The notes: a model not told the origin generated them from the letters alone. Counted from the stretch's first letter, positions 11,661-22,710 are shown. The stretch is 64,000 nucleotides of DNA from Lotus japonicus (GCF_012489685.1 NC_080041.1:102951760-103015759), one strand, 5' to 3'. Translations and numbers: made by a program.

Positions 11661-14069
11661 AAACTCGATCTGTAGGCAGTGGAACTAGAAAGTTATATAT
11701 ATAACTAATTAATTAACTGATTTCACAAAAAATATTGTAGCTCTTCTAGCACACATAATAGTAAAGCAAAATTATCACCGAAATAAAACACTTCGAAAAA
11801 TTAGTAAATTACATGGAAAGAAGGTATAGGGGGGAGAGGGTACCTAAAGTTTATGTTCATAAATTAACCAATAAGCTTCAGATGAGGTGAGAAACACAAT
11901 CTGTTATATCACCATCAGGACTCTACAAAAAAGGAACACAAATACAAGCACATCAATTATTGTATAAAACTGAAGGAGTATTAACAAGGTAGAGACAAAA
12001 GAGGGTAAAGAGTTTTTCACCAACCTTAATTGTCTTAACAACAGTCTTGTTGATCTGCTGTTCTGAAGAATGAACAGAACAAACCAAAGAAAAAACAAGA
12101 ATAGAATGAGAATGGAATTGATTAAAGGCCATGAGAATTCCTCCATTTCTGGGAATCTTTAAAGTAATTACCATGTGCTTAGCCAAAAATGCTGCTAGAG
12201 AAAACATGTAAAAAGAAAAGAAAAGAAGAGGTTGGTTGGCAGCAAGAAATTTTTCTATAAATCCTATTTAAGTTCCAATAAAAAACTTACAAATCCAAGT
12301 TAAAACCATGTTTTTCAATTGGTTTCTGCTAAGTTCCATCCCAACTTCTATTGTCCCACAAAATTAGAGGATTTGAATCACAAAATTAACACTTCTCAGC
12401 TGAAAATGGCATCAAGGTAAATAGCCTCATCTCCAAGCAAAGGGAAAATACGAAATCTAGTTGCAAGTTACTTGTCAAATGAGAAAGCCCTCTATCACCT
12501 ATCTTGCATGAATCCAGATTTACATACTCCTAAAATGGTTGTGGGATAGAAGCAGATGGCCTAAACAAAGTAAAGAATGAACCACAAAAAAACTCTAAAT
12601 TCAATAAACATTCAATTGTGACTTCTTTTATCAATCAAATTAAGGTAACTGTATACACAAATTTAAGCATTCTATGGGAAAACTGAAAAAGGGCAAACCA
12701 ACATGGCGCGAATAAAAACCTGTGCAATCCTTGCTTAATAGATCGTATAAGAGTACACTGATGAAGTCGTCCTCTAAAAATTATCTTCTGTTTTATCCCG
12801 TTTGATCATTATACCTTTGTGAGTTAATAGGTTAGATTTTTTTTGTACAAAACAGCTTTGGCCGTGGTGTAGAAAAGTTAGTATCAATATTAGCAGAGCT
12901 TCAAGTTTAACATGCATACTTCATTTTCTCCAATCAAGTTCAATCATGTTTTCCCTCAAACGGAAAACCAGGTTCCTACTCACTTTCGTTATAGATGCAG
13001 GGCAATTTATAATAAGATAAGAGAAGTCACAAGCATGGAAACTATCAAAATTAGATCATAAATGAGAGACACTATTACAAAGGATTGAACTCAAAAAGCC
13101 TTCCGAGGTCATTTTTCCAGAGATGAAAAATGAAATAGCATCATAGCTTTGAAACTTTCAGTTAAGAAAAAAGTATAAACATAGAATGTTATAGAATCAC
13201 AACTATGATCGAAACTTCCACTAATGAATCAATTGCACTAATCTAAATCATAAACGTACCCACACTCATAAACATAGAATGTTATTTTCCACAGCACATA
13301 TTTTCTTGATTAACATCAACTTGAGGTAATAATGATTGAAGTAAACCTGGCTTAATAGGTGGAATTCTAATTAAATGCCAGAATAGTTTCAATTAGTGGT
13401 ACTATTGCTCTGATTCTTAGGATCGAGGTCTATTACAAAGTTGTTTTGCCAAAGAATCTGCAAATTCATTCATCTATTTATCAATACAATTACTCTCTTC
13501 TTTAAGGTATATAATCAATCGCATTCAGTACATTAAATAATTTTCAAGGCGTTGCACTTTTATTTTTCAGCAACCTATGCCAATGTAGAGTCACTCTAGA
13601 TTTATATTTCTGAAATTGAATTGTTTGAAGAAGATTAGGCGATTTGGATAGCACAATTTCAGCTTTCATGTGCCCAAGCCCAAACATGCATGCATATGTC
13701 CAATTAAATTTTTTTTTAATTTGAAAAGATGTCCAATTACATTTGTTTTTCTTTCTTATGTACCAAAAAACACCCACTTTAATTACTTTTGATCTCCCTG
13801 AATCTGATTTTATAATTTACCCCTTTTTTCACACCGTTAATTACTTTGTTTTTAAAGGTACTGCACACCATAATCATATATGTTTGATTATAAATAAGGA
13901 AACAATACAAAAAATGCAAAATTATAGCAAATTAATTTTATATAATGAAACAAAGTAATTAACGTATGCCTAAAAGGTTGCATCTTGATGTAGTCATTTT
14001 GATGATTCAAAACGGTCAACGGATCATATTATATCATATATTTATAGCAAATTATAGCAAAATTAATAT
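11661..14069. other. Intergenic region upstream of expansin 1
   Basis: About 2.4 kb of AT-rich sequence. Apart from a weak signal-peptide-like frame near 12.1 kb I see no gene, RNA gene or repeat terminus. The run GCATGCATGCAT-like at about 13688 is a common legume-type RY element, but it is too short to interpret. Confidence 0.45.
12025..12132 (-). CDS. Possible first exon with signal peptide, unrecognised
   Basis: Minus strand, ATG at 12132. The frame starts MAFNQFHSHSILVFSLVC, a hydrophobic stretch like a secretory signal, followed by SSEQQINKTVVKTIK. An AAG/GTTGGT sequence at the end could be a splice donor (about 12023). No further exon, domain or promoter was recognised on this strand, and upstream sequence has no clear TATA box in the right orientation. 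It could be a gene fragment, a small secreted-peptide gene, or chance. Confidence 0.2.
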
Positions 14070-14103
14070 ATGTCCAAACCAGTAGTACCCCTCTCTCAGC
14101 CCC

Positions 14104-14116
14104 TCCTTTATATAAA
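14104..14116 (+). promoter_or_regulatory. TATA box of expansin 1
   Basis: CTTTATATAAATA about 70 bases upstream of the expansin 1 ATG, a fitting distance for a plant TATA box with a short leader. Confidence 0.6.
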
Positions 14117-14180
14117 TATCACTAATCATCAACCGGATTTCTTAGATCATTTTCTGTCTTATTTAGTCTTTGCCATAGTC

Positions 14181-15759
14181 ATGGCTAACTCTCTCATTTT
14201 GGTTCCTTTTCTCACTTTCATAGTTCTCTTTGTTAAAGCCATGTCAGCTCCCATCGACAGAAATTGGCATGATGCTCATGCAACCTTCTATGGTGATATG
14301 GCTGGTGGAGAAACCATGCGTAAGTATAAAACTTCCCCTTTCTCTTTCTAAAGAAAATCATGATCATTTTCATCAAGGATGAGTTGAAAAGAAACAGAGG
14401 CCTTTGTGCTGTTTGTTGAGAAGGGTCGATTGCAATTGTTCCTGGTCTGTTAGTTCTTTATATACTAGAGTTTTAGAACTGGTGCACTGGGCGTATTTGG
14501 TTTCTGTTCACCATCAATCCACATTTGAACTCATTTCTACTAAGAGTCTGTTTGTCTTTGTTTATTTTTTTTAAATAATAAGTTAGTCTAAAAACATAAT
14601 AACCACTTGTGCTTTTTTTGAACAGTTTGTATACATACATAAAAATTAAAGCTAAATTTGAAAAATTAATCTCACACATTCGCACACACATTTATGTTTA
14701 TGTTTTAACTTCTGTTGAGTTTATCATAAATCCATATTGAACTCAATCATATGATTCAGGTCCGTTTGCCTATGTTTATTTTGTGAAATAATAAGTTGTT
14801 TTCAAAACAATAATTAGAATTTGTATATACTTTTGATAAAAAAATTACTTTTTAAAGCTATTTCTAGTAGTTTTATGAATAATCAATTATTTCTAGTAAA
14901 TTTTTAAAATGAAATAAATATTTATATATTTTTTAAAAAATATAGTAAATTCTGCCTTCCAAAAATTTCTTAAAAAAAATTAATTTTTTATTCAACTCGT
15001 AAATACTTATTTTTAAACGAAATCTCATTTATCCATTTGACATAAGGATTTGTGAAATTGTATTGTATTGACGCAAAAAGAGAAACAATCACATACTCTA
15101 TATATAAGTTATTTTAATCTCATTGTTTGTGTTAAACAGAGGGTGCTTGTGGTTATGGTGATCTCTTCAAACAAGGTTATGGTCTTGAGACAGCGGCACT
15201 AAGCACCGCACTATTCAACAATGGGCTTGCATGTGGTTCATGTTATGAGATCAAGTGCGTCAATGACCCCCAATGGTGCATACCGAACGTGCGCCCAATC
15301 AAAATCACGGCCACAAATTTTTGCCCTCCCAATTACACCAAAACCGAAGGCGTTTGGTGCAACCCGCCACAAAAACACTTTGACTTATCAATGAAAATGT
15401 TCACCACAATCGCCATTTACAGAGCTGGGATCATCCCGGTTCAATATCGCCGCGTTCCATGCATGAAAACCGGCGGTGTCAAGTTTGAGCTCAAAGGAAA
15501 CCCTTATTGGTTGCTTGTTTTGGTGTATAATGTTGGGAATGCCGGTGATGTTGCTAGCGTGAGCATCAAAGGTTCCAACACTGGATGGCTTTCAATGAAA
15601 CGCATTTGGGGGCAGAATTGGAATACCGGAGTTAATTTGGTCGGACAATCGTTGTCATTTAAGGTTATTACAAGTGATGGTAGAAAGTTGTACTTTATTA
15701 ATGTTGCTCCTCCCCAATGGCAATTTAGACAATCATACGAGGGCAAGAAGAATTTTTAG
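14181..15759 (+). CDS. Alpha-expansin, EXPA22/23/25-like (expansin 1)
   Basis: Two exons: 14181-14319 (donor GTAAGT at 14320) and 15140-15759 (acceptor AAACAG ending 15139), joining in frame through a CAG codon to give 252 residues, the usual expansin length. Residues 1-23 form a signal peptide ([13 protein letters not shown] core). The double-psi barrel domain follows: HATFYGD (about 33-39), GACGYGDLF (48-56), paired cysteines, and the HFD motif at 126-128. A C-terminal CBM63-like domain ends near GQNW and QSYEGKKNF. Expansins loosen plant cell walls at acid pH without hydrolysis. The [11 protein letters not shown] segment resembles the Arabidopsis EXPA22/23/25 subgroup more than the common GGSDASGTMGG type. 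The intron is at the first conserved expansin position; a second one is absent. No defect seen, so likely functional. Confidence 0.92.
14320..15139 (+). other. Expansin 1 intron, with TE-like insert
   Basis: Phase-1 intron of 820 bases, AT-rich. It holds two similar blocks (GTCTGTTTGTCTTTG near 14547 and GTCCGTTTGCCTATG near 14759), each followed by an AATAATAAGTTAG/GTT type sequence. Parts align by eye with the expansin 2 intron (TATACTTTTGATAAAAAA; TTCAACTYGWAAA), so this material was probably present before the duplication. Confidence 0.55.
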
Positions 15760-16015
15760 ATGTTGTTGCAGTCTCTGATGGTACCGTTTCAATTCTAGTC
15801 ATTTGTTTAGTTTTAGAGGCTTGTGATTTCCTCTATTGCTAGAATGACTTCTCAGTTCTCAGTGTAATTGCAGAATTAACACGTGACAATAATTTTAGCA
15901 TGATTTCCCCTGAATTAATTAACACGTGCTAATCCATATGTTTGTTGTTTGAGTATTTTTTTTTTCCAAAGGGGCCCTGCTTATGTGTCACGACATGAAG
16001 TTTAACTAGTATTTT
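15760..16015. other. Expansin 1 downstream region
   Basis: Presumed 3' untranslated sequence and flank of expansin 1. No canonical AATAAA is obvious near the stop. Two CACGTG-like sites (ACACGTG near 15880 and 15923) are present but their relevance is unknown. Confidence 0.35.
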
Positions 16016-16329
16016 TACCCCGTACGCTGCACGGTGAAAATTATTATATTTAATACCTTAATTAATTCTTTAATTATAAAATAGAGAATTCAAGTAGGCA
16101 AATTATGTGGTTTCTCCCTATTTTTAAGGATGTGGTGCCTCCAAGCCTTATAACAAATAATAAACTGAGATGTGTATTATTTTTTCCACATTTTATTTTT
16201 CCTTTCAAATTTCAATTGTTTTTTTGAAAATCAAAAATGAATTATATTTTAATTGGAGAGGGGTCTTTCAGCAATTGTTTGAAAGTTCATCTTATCTTTT
16301 AACCACGAGTGAGAATTTTTAAAATCAAA

Positions 16330-16741
16330 GGGTTTATTCATATTCTGAGTTCATCTTACTGCTTCCTCTTCATCTTCATCCTGAACCCTAACTAATAGGA
16401 GCTTCTTCACCATCTACACTCCATATTCGATTCTTCATCTGATTCGATTCCATATTGAAATACACTGTTCGTCGTCTTCCATTTTTCATATTTCGCAGAG
16501 GAGGGACCATTTTCATTCAATCTTTTCCATCTTCCATTTTGGTTCTCATTCATCGATCAAGGAGCAAGGTGCGTTTGTTCTGTATATGTTGAATTATTAG
16601 GTTTGGGTTTAGGGATTTTTTTAGTGTACTCAAATTGGTGCTTCGCTGCTGTCGTTCGTTTTCGAATTTGGATTCAGAATTAGGTTCGTTTTCACTGATC
16701 AATCGCGTGTTTCTGGATCTATATTTGCTCCTCTTATAAAG
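16330..16741 (+). other. Leader-exon and first-intron-like sequence
   Basis: CT-rich sequence with many CATCTTC-type repeats (16350-16560) looks like the 5' untranslated exon of a plant gene. AAG/GTGCGTTTG near 16567 resembles a splice donor, and the T-rich sequence to 16741 resembles a first intron. It was probably captured with one of the two genes that follow. Confidence 0.3.
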
Positions 16742-17025
16742 ATGTTTCATGATCAGATGGTACCGGATGTAACAATCCCACAGAAACCCACAAAGGCCCC
16801 TGTTCGTCTTGATGCTCAGGGACGAGAAATAGATGAACATGGAAATGTCGTTAATGTAACTAAACCAAGCAACCTTAGCACATTGAAGGTCAACATTAGC
16901 AAACAGAAGAAAGCTCGTGCGGCCCAAAAAGGAATAATTTCCTGTTTGTGGAGGAGGGAAAATTGTCAAAAGATGTTGAAACAATAAAGAAAAACTCAAG
17001 GATCCAATTCCAGAAATTGAGTGGT
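16742..17025 (+). pseudogene. Prp3-like splicing factor fragment
   Basis: The frame at 16742 encodes PVRLDAQGREIDEHGNVVNV and NLSTLKVNISKQKK, which I recognise as U4/U6 snRNP protein Prp3 (plant homologue RDM16-like). After about 16930 homology continues in another frame (FLFVEEGKLSKDVETIK) and then in yet another (KDPIPEIEWW), ending at a consensus donor G/GTAAGT at 17025/17026. Segments expected between these blocks are missing, so the copy has internal deletions as well as frameshifts. In an intact gene this protein is part of the U4/U6.U5 tri-snRNP in the nucleus. Here it is a captured, non-coding remnant next to a PMT2-like fragment. Confidence 0.72.
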
Positions 17026-17636
17026 GGTAAGTTTTTGCCTATTTAGTCTACTAGTTTCTATTCTATATGATTGCAAATTATAAGGATTATGTTAATTTTC
17101 TTAGCTAGTATGCCGTATATACCTGTTTAAGAGGTTATGGCTTTATGTTCTTTCCTTTCTATTGCTTCTAATGATGACTTTAATCAGAAGGAGATACAAA
17201 GTTATAAATTGGAATAACCCGATGTTATAAAAAAAACCATGTTGAACATGTTGTGGTAGAAATATTATCATGTATGAACAATGTGAAATTTTTATCCCAT
17301 TAGATAAGTACATAGTTGAGCTGCTTAAGATATTGGTTTGTTGATCCACTTGACTATATGCCTTCATTATGCCTGTGTCAATATCCAGATTCCACCATGG
17401 AGGCTAATTGTATTATGATTGGCAAAGTATAACACCAATGTTACAAACTTCCCCAATTTATTTTAAATAAACTTATATTGTCTACTTAATCAAATTTGCT
17501 TGGAGTTTAATTTGTTTATTGGATCTTGCAAGTTGTTAATTTATTCACTGAAAGTAGTTTTCGTGTTTTGACTTCAAATTTTTTGTTATGAATCTTGAGT
17601 GGTTGGCAAATTCTGAATCAGATTGACCCTTTTCAG

Positions 17637-18151
17637 GTTTTTGATGGCAAAGCCAAGTTCAGCTGATAGTAAGACTAGAAGCTCTGTGCAGATCTTTATA
17701 GTAGTTGGTTTATGTTGTTTCTTCTATATATTGGGTGCATGGCAGAGAAGTGGTTTTGGAAAGGGAGATAGTATAGCCTTGGAGATTACCAAGAAAGGTG
17801 CAGACTATAATATAGGTTCAAATTTAAGTTTTGATGAGGTTGATTCAAAACCTAAGGTATTTGAACCTTGCACTGCTCGTTATACTGATTACACTCCCTG
17901 CCAAGATCAACGGCGTGCCATGAACTTTCCTAGAGGAAACATGGTTTAACGAGAGAGGCACTGTCCTCGTGAGGAAGAGAAGTTACATTGTTTGATCCCA
18001 GCACCCAAAGGGTATGTGACTCCATTTCCATGGCCTAAGAGCTGTGATTATGTTCTGTATTCAAACACACCCTACAAGTGTCTTACAGTTGAGAAAGCTA
18101 TTCAGAACTGGATCCAATACGAGGGAAATGTGTTTAGATTCCCTAGTACAG
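17637..18151 (+). pseudogene. PMT2-like putative methyltransferase fragment
   Basis: ATG at 17644 after a TTTTCAG acceptor-like site. The frame begins MAKPSSADSKTRSSVQIF with a membrane anchor (IFIVVGLCCFFYILGAW), then GFGKGDSIALEI, YTDYTPCQDQ, and after an in-frame TAA at 17947-17949 continues [30 protein letters not shown] and [19 protein letters not shown]. It stops at ACAG/GTTTGC (18151/18152), probably the exon end. This is the N-terminal part of the Golgi-localised DUF248 putative SAM-dependent methyltransferases (PMT2/QUA2-type family). The catalytic SAM-binding part is absent. The nonsense codon falls where the family has a Tyr before RERHC. Captured fragment, not a working gene. Confidence 0.78.
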
Positions 18152-18215
18152 GTTTGCAATATATTTTTATGTTCTTGCAATTTAATACTTCCATTGCAGT
18201 GTTAGTTTGGATATG

Positions 18216-18560
18216 TTAAGACTGGATAGTCTTTATTTTTTATTGATCAATTTCAATTGGTTATGTTGCTGAGTTCTTTGCATCTGTTTTGTGTAGAAAA
18301 TCATTTTGTGCATTACTGGCGGTTTCAAACCCCCACATTCATTCATTACAGCCGCAAAAAATTGAAAACACGATTTAAATAGAAACATGTTCAGACTGGA
18401 TAGTCTTTATTTTTTATTGATCAATTTCAATTGGTTATGTTGCTGAGTTCTTTGCATCTGTTTTGCGTAGAAAATCATGTTGTGCATTAGTGGCGGTTTC
18501 AAACCCCCACATACATGCGTTACAGGCGCAAAAAATTAAAAATATGATTTTAATAGAAAC
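18216..18560. repeat. 173-bp direct duplication
   Basis: Two near-identical tandem units starting at about 18216 and 18389 (AGACTGGATAGTCTTTATTT in each). Each ends in a block with GTGCATTASTGGCGGTTTCA and RCAGSCGCAAAAAATT. The GTGGCGGTT core is also found in nearby MITEs at 20.2, 22.8 and 27.0 kb. Confidence 0.75.
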
Positions 18561-18596
18561 GTGTGGAGTTTGGTGATGACACTTAATATTAAAAAA

Positions 18597-18670
18597 GTTA
18601 GCTAGGAAAGAATCGAACCAGGGATCCCTAAAACGCATACATTTATAGCAACCACTAAGCTAGCAACAAT
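18597..18670 (-). repeat. tRNA-like / SINE-like pol III box pair
   Basis: On the minus strand TAGCTTAGTGGTT (A-box-like, near 18660) is followed about 45 bases later by GGTTCGATTC (perfect B-box core, near 18615). The piece does not fold into a proper tRNA with anticodon arm that I can see, so a SINE head or decayed tRNA-derived repeat is more likely than a tRNA gene. Confidence 0.4.
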
Positions 18671-18719
18671 TTTAGTAATTAATTGTCAAAAAATATAATT
18701 AATTGAGTTCATGACTAAC

Positions 18720-19605
18720 TAGGACTCATGTTGGACCACCACTCTTCCTTATGAGGCCCAATAAGGTCTTTCTTCAACTTTCCCAACACCGTGACTCATG
18801 TCGGGCCATTCTTCCTTATGAGTTATGAACCCCAATATGGTCTTCCTTTGACTTTCATATCACCGGGATATGTTGGGCCACCACTCTTCCATATGAGGTC
18901 CAATAAAGTCCAATAAGGTCTATCTTCGACTTTCCCATCACCGGGACTCATGTTGGGCTACCACTCTTCCTTATAAGGTCCAATAAGGTCTTTCTTCGAC
19001 TTTCCCATCACCGGGACTCATGTTGGGCCACCACTCTTCCTTATGAGGCCCAATAAGGTTCAATAAGGTCTTTCTTCGGCTTTCCTGTCACTGGGACTCA
19101 TGTTGGGCCACCACTCTTCCTTATGAGGCCCAATAAGGTCCAATAAGGCCTATCTTTGACTTTCCCATCACCGGGACTCATGTTGGGCCACCACTCTTCC
19201 TTATAAGGTCCAATAAGGTCTTTCTTCGACTTTCCCTTCATCGGGACTCATGTTGGGCCACAACTCTCCCTTATTAGGCTCAATAAGGTCTTTCTTTGGC
19301 TTTCCCATCACCAGGACTCATGTTGGGCCACCACTCTTTTTTATGAAGCCCAATAAGGTTTTTATTCGACTTTCCCATCACCGTGACTCATGGTAGACCA
19401 CTCTTCCTTATGAGGTCTAATAAGGTCTTTCTTTGACTTCCCTATCACCAGGACTCATGTTGGGCCCCCACTCTTCTTTACGAGGCCCGATAAGGTCTAA
19501 TAATGTATATCTTCGACTTTCCCATCAGAGACTAATGTTGGGTCACTCGTCATTATGATGCCCAATAGGGTCTTTCTTCGACTTCCCCATCACTAAGAAT
19601 AACTT
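18720..19605. repeat. Minisatellite, about 70-bp unit, about 12 copies
   Basis: Head-to-tail units with consensus blocks GGACTCATGTTGGGCCACCA, CTCTTCCTTATGAGGCCCAA, TAAGGTCTTTCTTCGACTTT and CCCATCACC. Copies begin near 18724, 18791, 18866, 18945, 19015, 19096, 19173, 19243, 19315, 19384, 19449 and 19531. Some units carry an extra 10-bp CAATAAGGTC duplication, so unit length alternates between about 66 and 81. Outer copies are the most diverged, central ones the most alike, as expected for an array kept similar by unequal exchange. Confidence 0.9.
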
Positions 19606-20160
19606 TTACCTTTATTGGACATGATAAGAAAGGGGTGATCTAATAAGAGCCTTAGACATGACCAGGACTGACATTTACCCTTATCAATTATGACAATGAA
19701 GGATGGTCTTATACGAGTCTCTGACCGAAGGAATATATAAATGAAATATTTTGACCATTTTTAAATTATTTATAACCTCAACTTCTTTTTTTCAGTAATA
19801 TTTGTAAATTATTATTTTTGGTAATTCACAGGTTAAGGGATAAAATGTCGATCTCTCTCGACAAATAATTTTCACAGAGTTTGATTTTATGATCTCATAG
19901 TTTCAAGGATCTAGCTTGCTTACCACTAGATTAACACCATACTAGTAATTGCAAAATATTTGTCTTACTTATGTTTAAACTTAAATTATTTCATCATAAA
20001 ATCTAAATAAAAATTAAACATTATAATTTTTAATACACAAATGTATAAATATTATATTCTGTATATAATATGTTAGTAATGCGTATAATATAATATAGAA
20101 AATTAACTAAATTATTTATTTGCTTTAAAGGAAAAAGTTTTTATTTGAAATTATTTTGGC
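19606..20160. other. AT-rich spacer with tRNA-like trace
   Basis: No gene. On the minus strand near 19880-19950 there is a further weak A-box-like motif (CTAGTGGTAAG), reminiscent of the one at 18.6 kb; a B box is not clear. Confidence 0.3.
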
Positions 20161-20177
20161 AAAAATATGATTCCATT

Positions 20178-20270
20178 GGCGGTTATGGTTCGGTTTCTAG
20201 CGGCCTGTAACCGCCACTAATTGCGCAAAGATAGTTTTACAATTTTGAACCACACTAACCGCCACAATTG
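20178..20270. repeat. GGCGGTTA inverted repeat block
   Basis: GGCGGTTA at 20178 and TAACCGCC at 20208-20215 form a small inverted repeat, followed by CACTAATTGCGC and another AACCGCCAC at about 20260. Same core as the two MULE-type MITEs at 22.8 and 27.0 kb, so it is probably a decayed terminus of that family. Confidence 0.4.
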
Positions 20271-20289
20271 TTAAATCAGTGCACAAGCA

Positions 20290-20575
20290 ACAAAACTATC
20301 TCCACCCACTCCTTTCTTCAAAGCACACGAATGAATTTTCCTCCCACCTGAATTTGTCTACCATCATTAAACTCTTCCCACACATACTAAAACATCCCAA
20401 AAGCTCCAAAGTAATTCCCAGTCCCACAAGTCCACCCATCACAGTCATCCAGGAAACCACATCTCTCAGGAATATCATCAAACAGCTTGTGTGCATCAAG
20501 AATGAGACCACATCTGACATGTATAAGCAAAATCATGTTCCTCATACACAGACTTGTTTCAAAATTTGTTACTAA
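20290..20575 (-). pseudogene. Pentatricopeptide-repeat protein fragment
   Basis: Minus strand. One frame (20584-20387) encodes ETSLCMRNMILLIHVRCGL and DAHKLFDDIPER. The next frame carries DVVSWMTVMGGLVGLG, and then EEFNDGRQIQVGGK and HSCALKKGVGGD. These are successive pieces of a PLS-type plant pentatricopeptide-repeat protein (organelle RNA-binding), resembling the Arabidopsis At5g50390 type. Frameshifts occur near 20460 and 20405, and the stretch normally between NDGR and the QVG block is missing. It has no start or stop of its own. It was likely picked up by a neighbouring transposon rather than being a local gene. Confidence 0.62.
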
Positions 20576-20682
20576 ACATGACAATTTTATCTGAAACTAA
20601 ATATGTGTATCAAGGAAAATCAAAATTGCAAACCATGGGTTCACAATATAGCACATGCTCTCCAAATTTAGTCCACCCATAT

Positions 20683-21100
20683 TTTTTTTTGGAAGGCCAA
20701 AGAATGCATTGAATAAGAAGTAAAAAGACCACTTCAACCCAATACAAAAGAGAGAACAAAGAAAAGAAGAAAAAATAGTCTCAAAACAAAATAAACAAGA
20801 AGGGAAAAAACCTAACAGACTTGGCTGCTCCTATGTAGAGAATAGTAAAAAATTACAAAGAGAACTGAACCAAGGAGATCTACTGATATGACCCTGCAGT
20901 CATGCACTTGAACCCCCCACCTTGGATTTGCTATAATCACGCACTTGTAGAACCTGAAGTGAAGAAAATCCCTGATCACACTTCCTTCAAAACAATCAAG
21001 TCTTAATGCTCTAGCCTCAAGAAAAAGGAACAGAGAAGCACCCGCAAAATAAAGGCCAAAGCAATATTGTGAAAAGGAAAAACTAGTAGCCTTCTTCTAC
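20683..21100 (-). mobile_element. LINE 3' end remnant, antisense
   Basis: Starts with a run of T (about 20683-20692) followed by GGAAGGCCAAAGAATGCATT, the reverse complement of a typical plant LINE 3' end (AATGCATTCTTTGGCCTTCC then poly A). The minus strand to about 21100 reads as 3'-region sequence without a preserved domain. Confidence 0.5.
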
Positions 21101-21894
21101 TATAGTCCATCTATATGATGTGCATGCAAATTTAATACAAGTGATGCCATTTGAAACAAAACCTTAAAAAAGAAGCCTCATGCAACATATTAGTGACAGT
21201 AAAAACTTGTGCAAGTCCAAGCTTCATTTTCAGCCAAAGCAGCCAAAAGAAGATAGAAGTAACAAGACTTTGAGAAATCTTGACTAGAAAAAGTTCATTT
21301 GCAGAGAAGATAAAAACCAACATTATGAATTAAGCCACTAACACATTATGGGCCCAAAGAGGATTCAGAGAGCTAAATAAACTATTTAGTTCAAAACATT
21401 CATGAGAAAAATCCACAAAGCTTCATTTTATTCTATACTGAGGGTACATCCATCCAATGGAAATATTTAAACAAGTTATGCACAGATTAAATAGAGCAAT
21501 GAGTGATGGGTTACTCCCACATACATGCTACTTCACAGAAATGGAGCTAAATTATCAACTATGATATTTGTACCAACATATGCTTCCAATCCCAAGCATA
21601 AGAACAAGATTTGAACGAAAAGATGTAAGTTTTAGCTAAATGGAACTTAATTGTCAACTAGAGTTGAGCTGAAAAACGCAACTAACCAAAGACATCATAA
21701 ACCCAACACACATTCATCACACGCAGCAAAACAATAATTCAACAGAAACCCACAAACCAGAAAAAAGAGGAAAAAGAATGCATTTTAAGACTGTCAAACC
21801 TGTGAAAGCAAAATGAACAGAACCAATATGGCCACAAAAACCCACCCAATGACCGGTGAAAACTTTGACACAGAACAAGGCTTGTTCGAAATTG
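21101..21894. other. Unassigned A-rich region
   Basis: No gene or repeat terminus recognised. Open frames on the minus strand here are short and hydrophobic and look like chance. Confidence 0.35.
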
Positions 21895-21941
21895 GAAGGT
21901 GATTCGAATCCAAACAAGCCCCACGGGTCAAGAGAAATGGT

Positions 21942-22286
21942 TTGGCAATGGCGTGCTCAGCGGCGTCGCGTCATCCACCATCCTTGAACCACCAACCCCA
22001 TGCAAGACAAATCCTAATCCTAAGCGAACAGAGGCCAAAAACCACTTTATCTTTCCAATCCGCGAGCTCACCGTCGTCTAAATCACCAACATCGACCACT
22101 TCGCCTCCGAGATCTTCTCTTACAACCTTCGACAAGCCTCGCCAGTCTCTCTCTTCTTTCCTCGTCGAAGAGCTCTATTTTTCCAACTACACTATCACCG
22201 CAAGATCCACTATGAGACTGCGGAAGAGAGAGAATATGAGATGCGAGAACGAGAGCGAGGTGGTTAGATCTAAAGGTCGTTGGTAG
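21942..22286 (+). CDS. Exon-like ORF with transit-peptide-like start, unrecognised
   Basis: ATG at 21942 or 21948 opens a Ser/Thr/Pro-rich, acid-poor N-terminus (MACSAASRHPPSLN then SSPSSKSPTSTT) of the kind seen in plastid transit peptides. The local GC content is higher than the flanks, as for a plant first exon. It ends at 22286 with no recognised domain, and no downstream exon was found. It may be a gene fragment moved by a transposon; function unknown. Confidence 0.25.
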   Translation: MAMACSAASRHPPSLNHQPHARQILILSEQRPKTTLSFQSASSPSSKSPTSTTSPPRSSLTTFDKPRQSLSSFLVEELYFSNYTITARSTMRLRKRENMRCENESEVVRSKGRW

Positions 22287-22710
22287 GCAAACAACGGATC
22301 TCCTTCTTCACGACGCAGGAAACGACAATGATATTCACGGTGGATGGGCTGGCAGTGGCGGACCTCTCCACGGCTCTCTCTCAAGAAGAAGAAGAACTCA
22401 GGGGAACATCACTTGAACAATTACTAGGAATTACTAGGATAAATCTCACTTTGACTAAGGTAACTAATAAAGTAAGGGATCATTTAGCAAATAATAAAAC
22501 TTCTATTTTTAAAAAACAAAAATATTTGGAAAACATTATCACAAAAATATAAAAGCCAGGTCATTTAAAACGTGGTTCTATCCTACTGGTTCAATTAGGC
22601 GGAGGCACCACACCTGTAACTGGGAGGAGGCACCACAGAAGGGACCATTCAAGTATTGGATTGCAGCATGTGCCCTATAATTGCGGACCTTTTTATGTGG
22701 TTACCGATTA
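22287..22710. other. Unassigned spacer
   Basis: AT-rich with a repeated AGGCGGAGGCACCACA / GGGAGGAGGCACCACA phrase at about 22598-22635. No gene seen. Confidence 0.35.

Larger units (their letters stand above)
16016..18215 (-). mobile_element. Helitron 3' end with chimeric gene captures
   Basis: Plus strand CTAG at 16016-16019 followed by GTACGCTGCACGG. On the minus strand this is a hairpin (CCGTGC/GTACGG with one wobble) about ten bases before a terminal CTAG and then T, the Helitron 3' signature, and related to the end at 5533. The sequence to the right holds fragments of two unrelated host genes (Prp3-like and PMT2-like), both sense on the plus strand, in the manner of Helitron gene capture. 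I could not find the 5' TC end, so the right boundary (end of the PMT fragment) is a guess; the element may extend further. Confidence 0.55.

Noticed and set aside
18597..18670. Possible functional tRNA gene
   Set aside because: A and B boxes are there but no proper acceptor stem or anticodon arm could be drawn, so it is called SINE-like instead.
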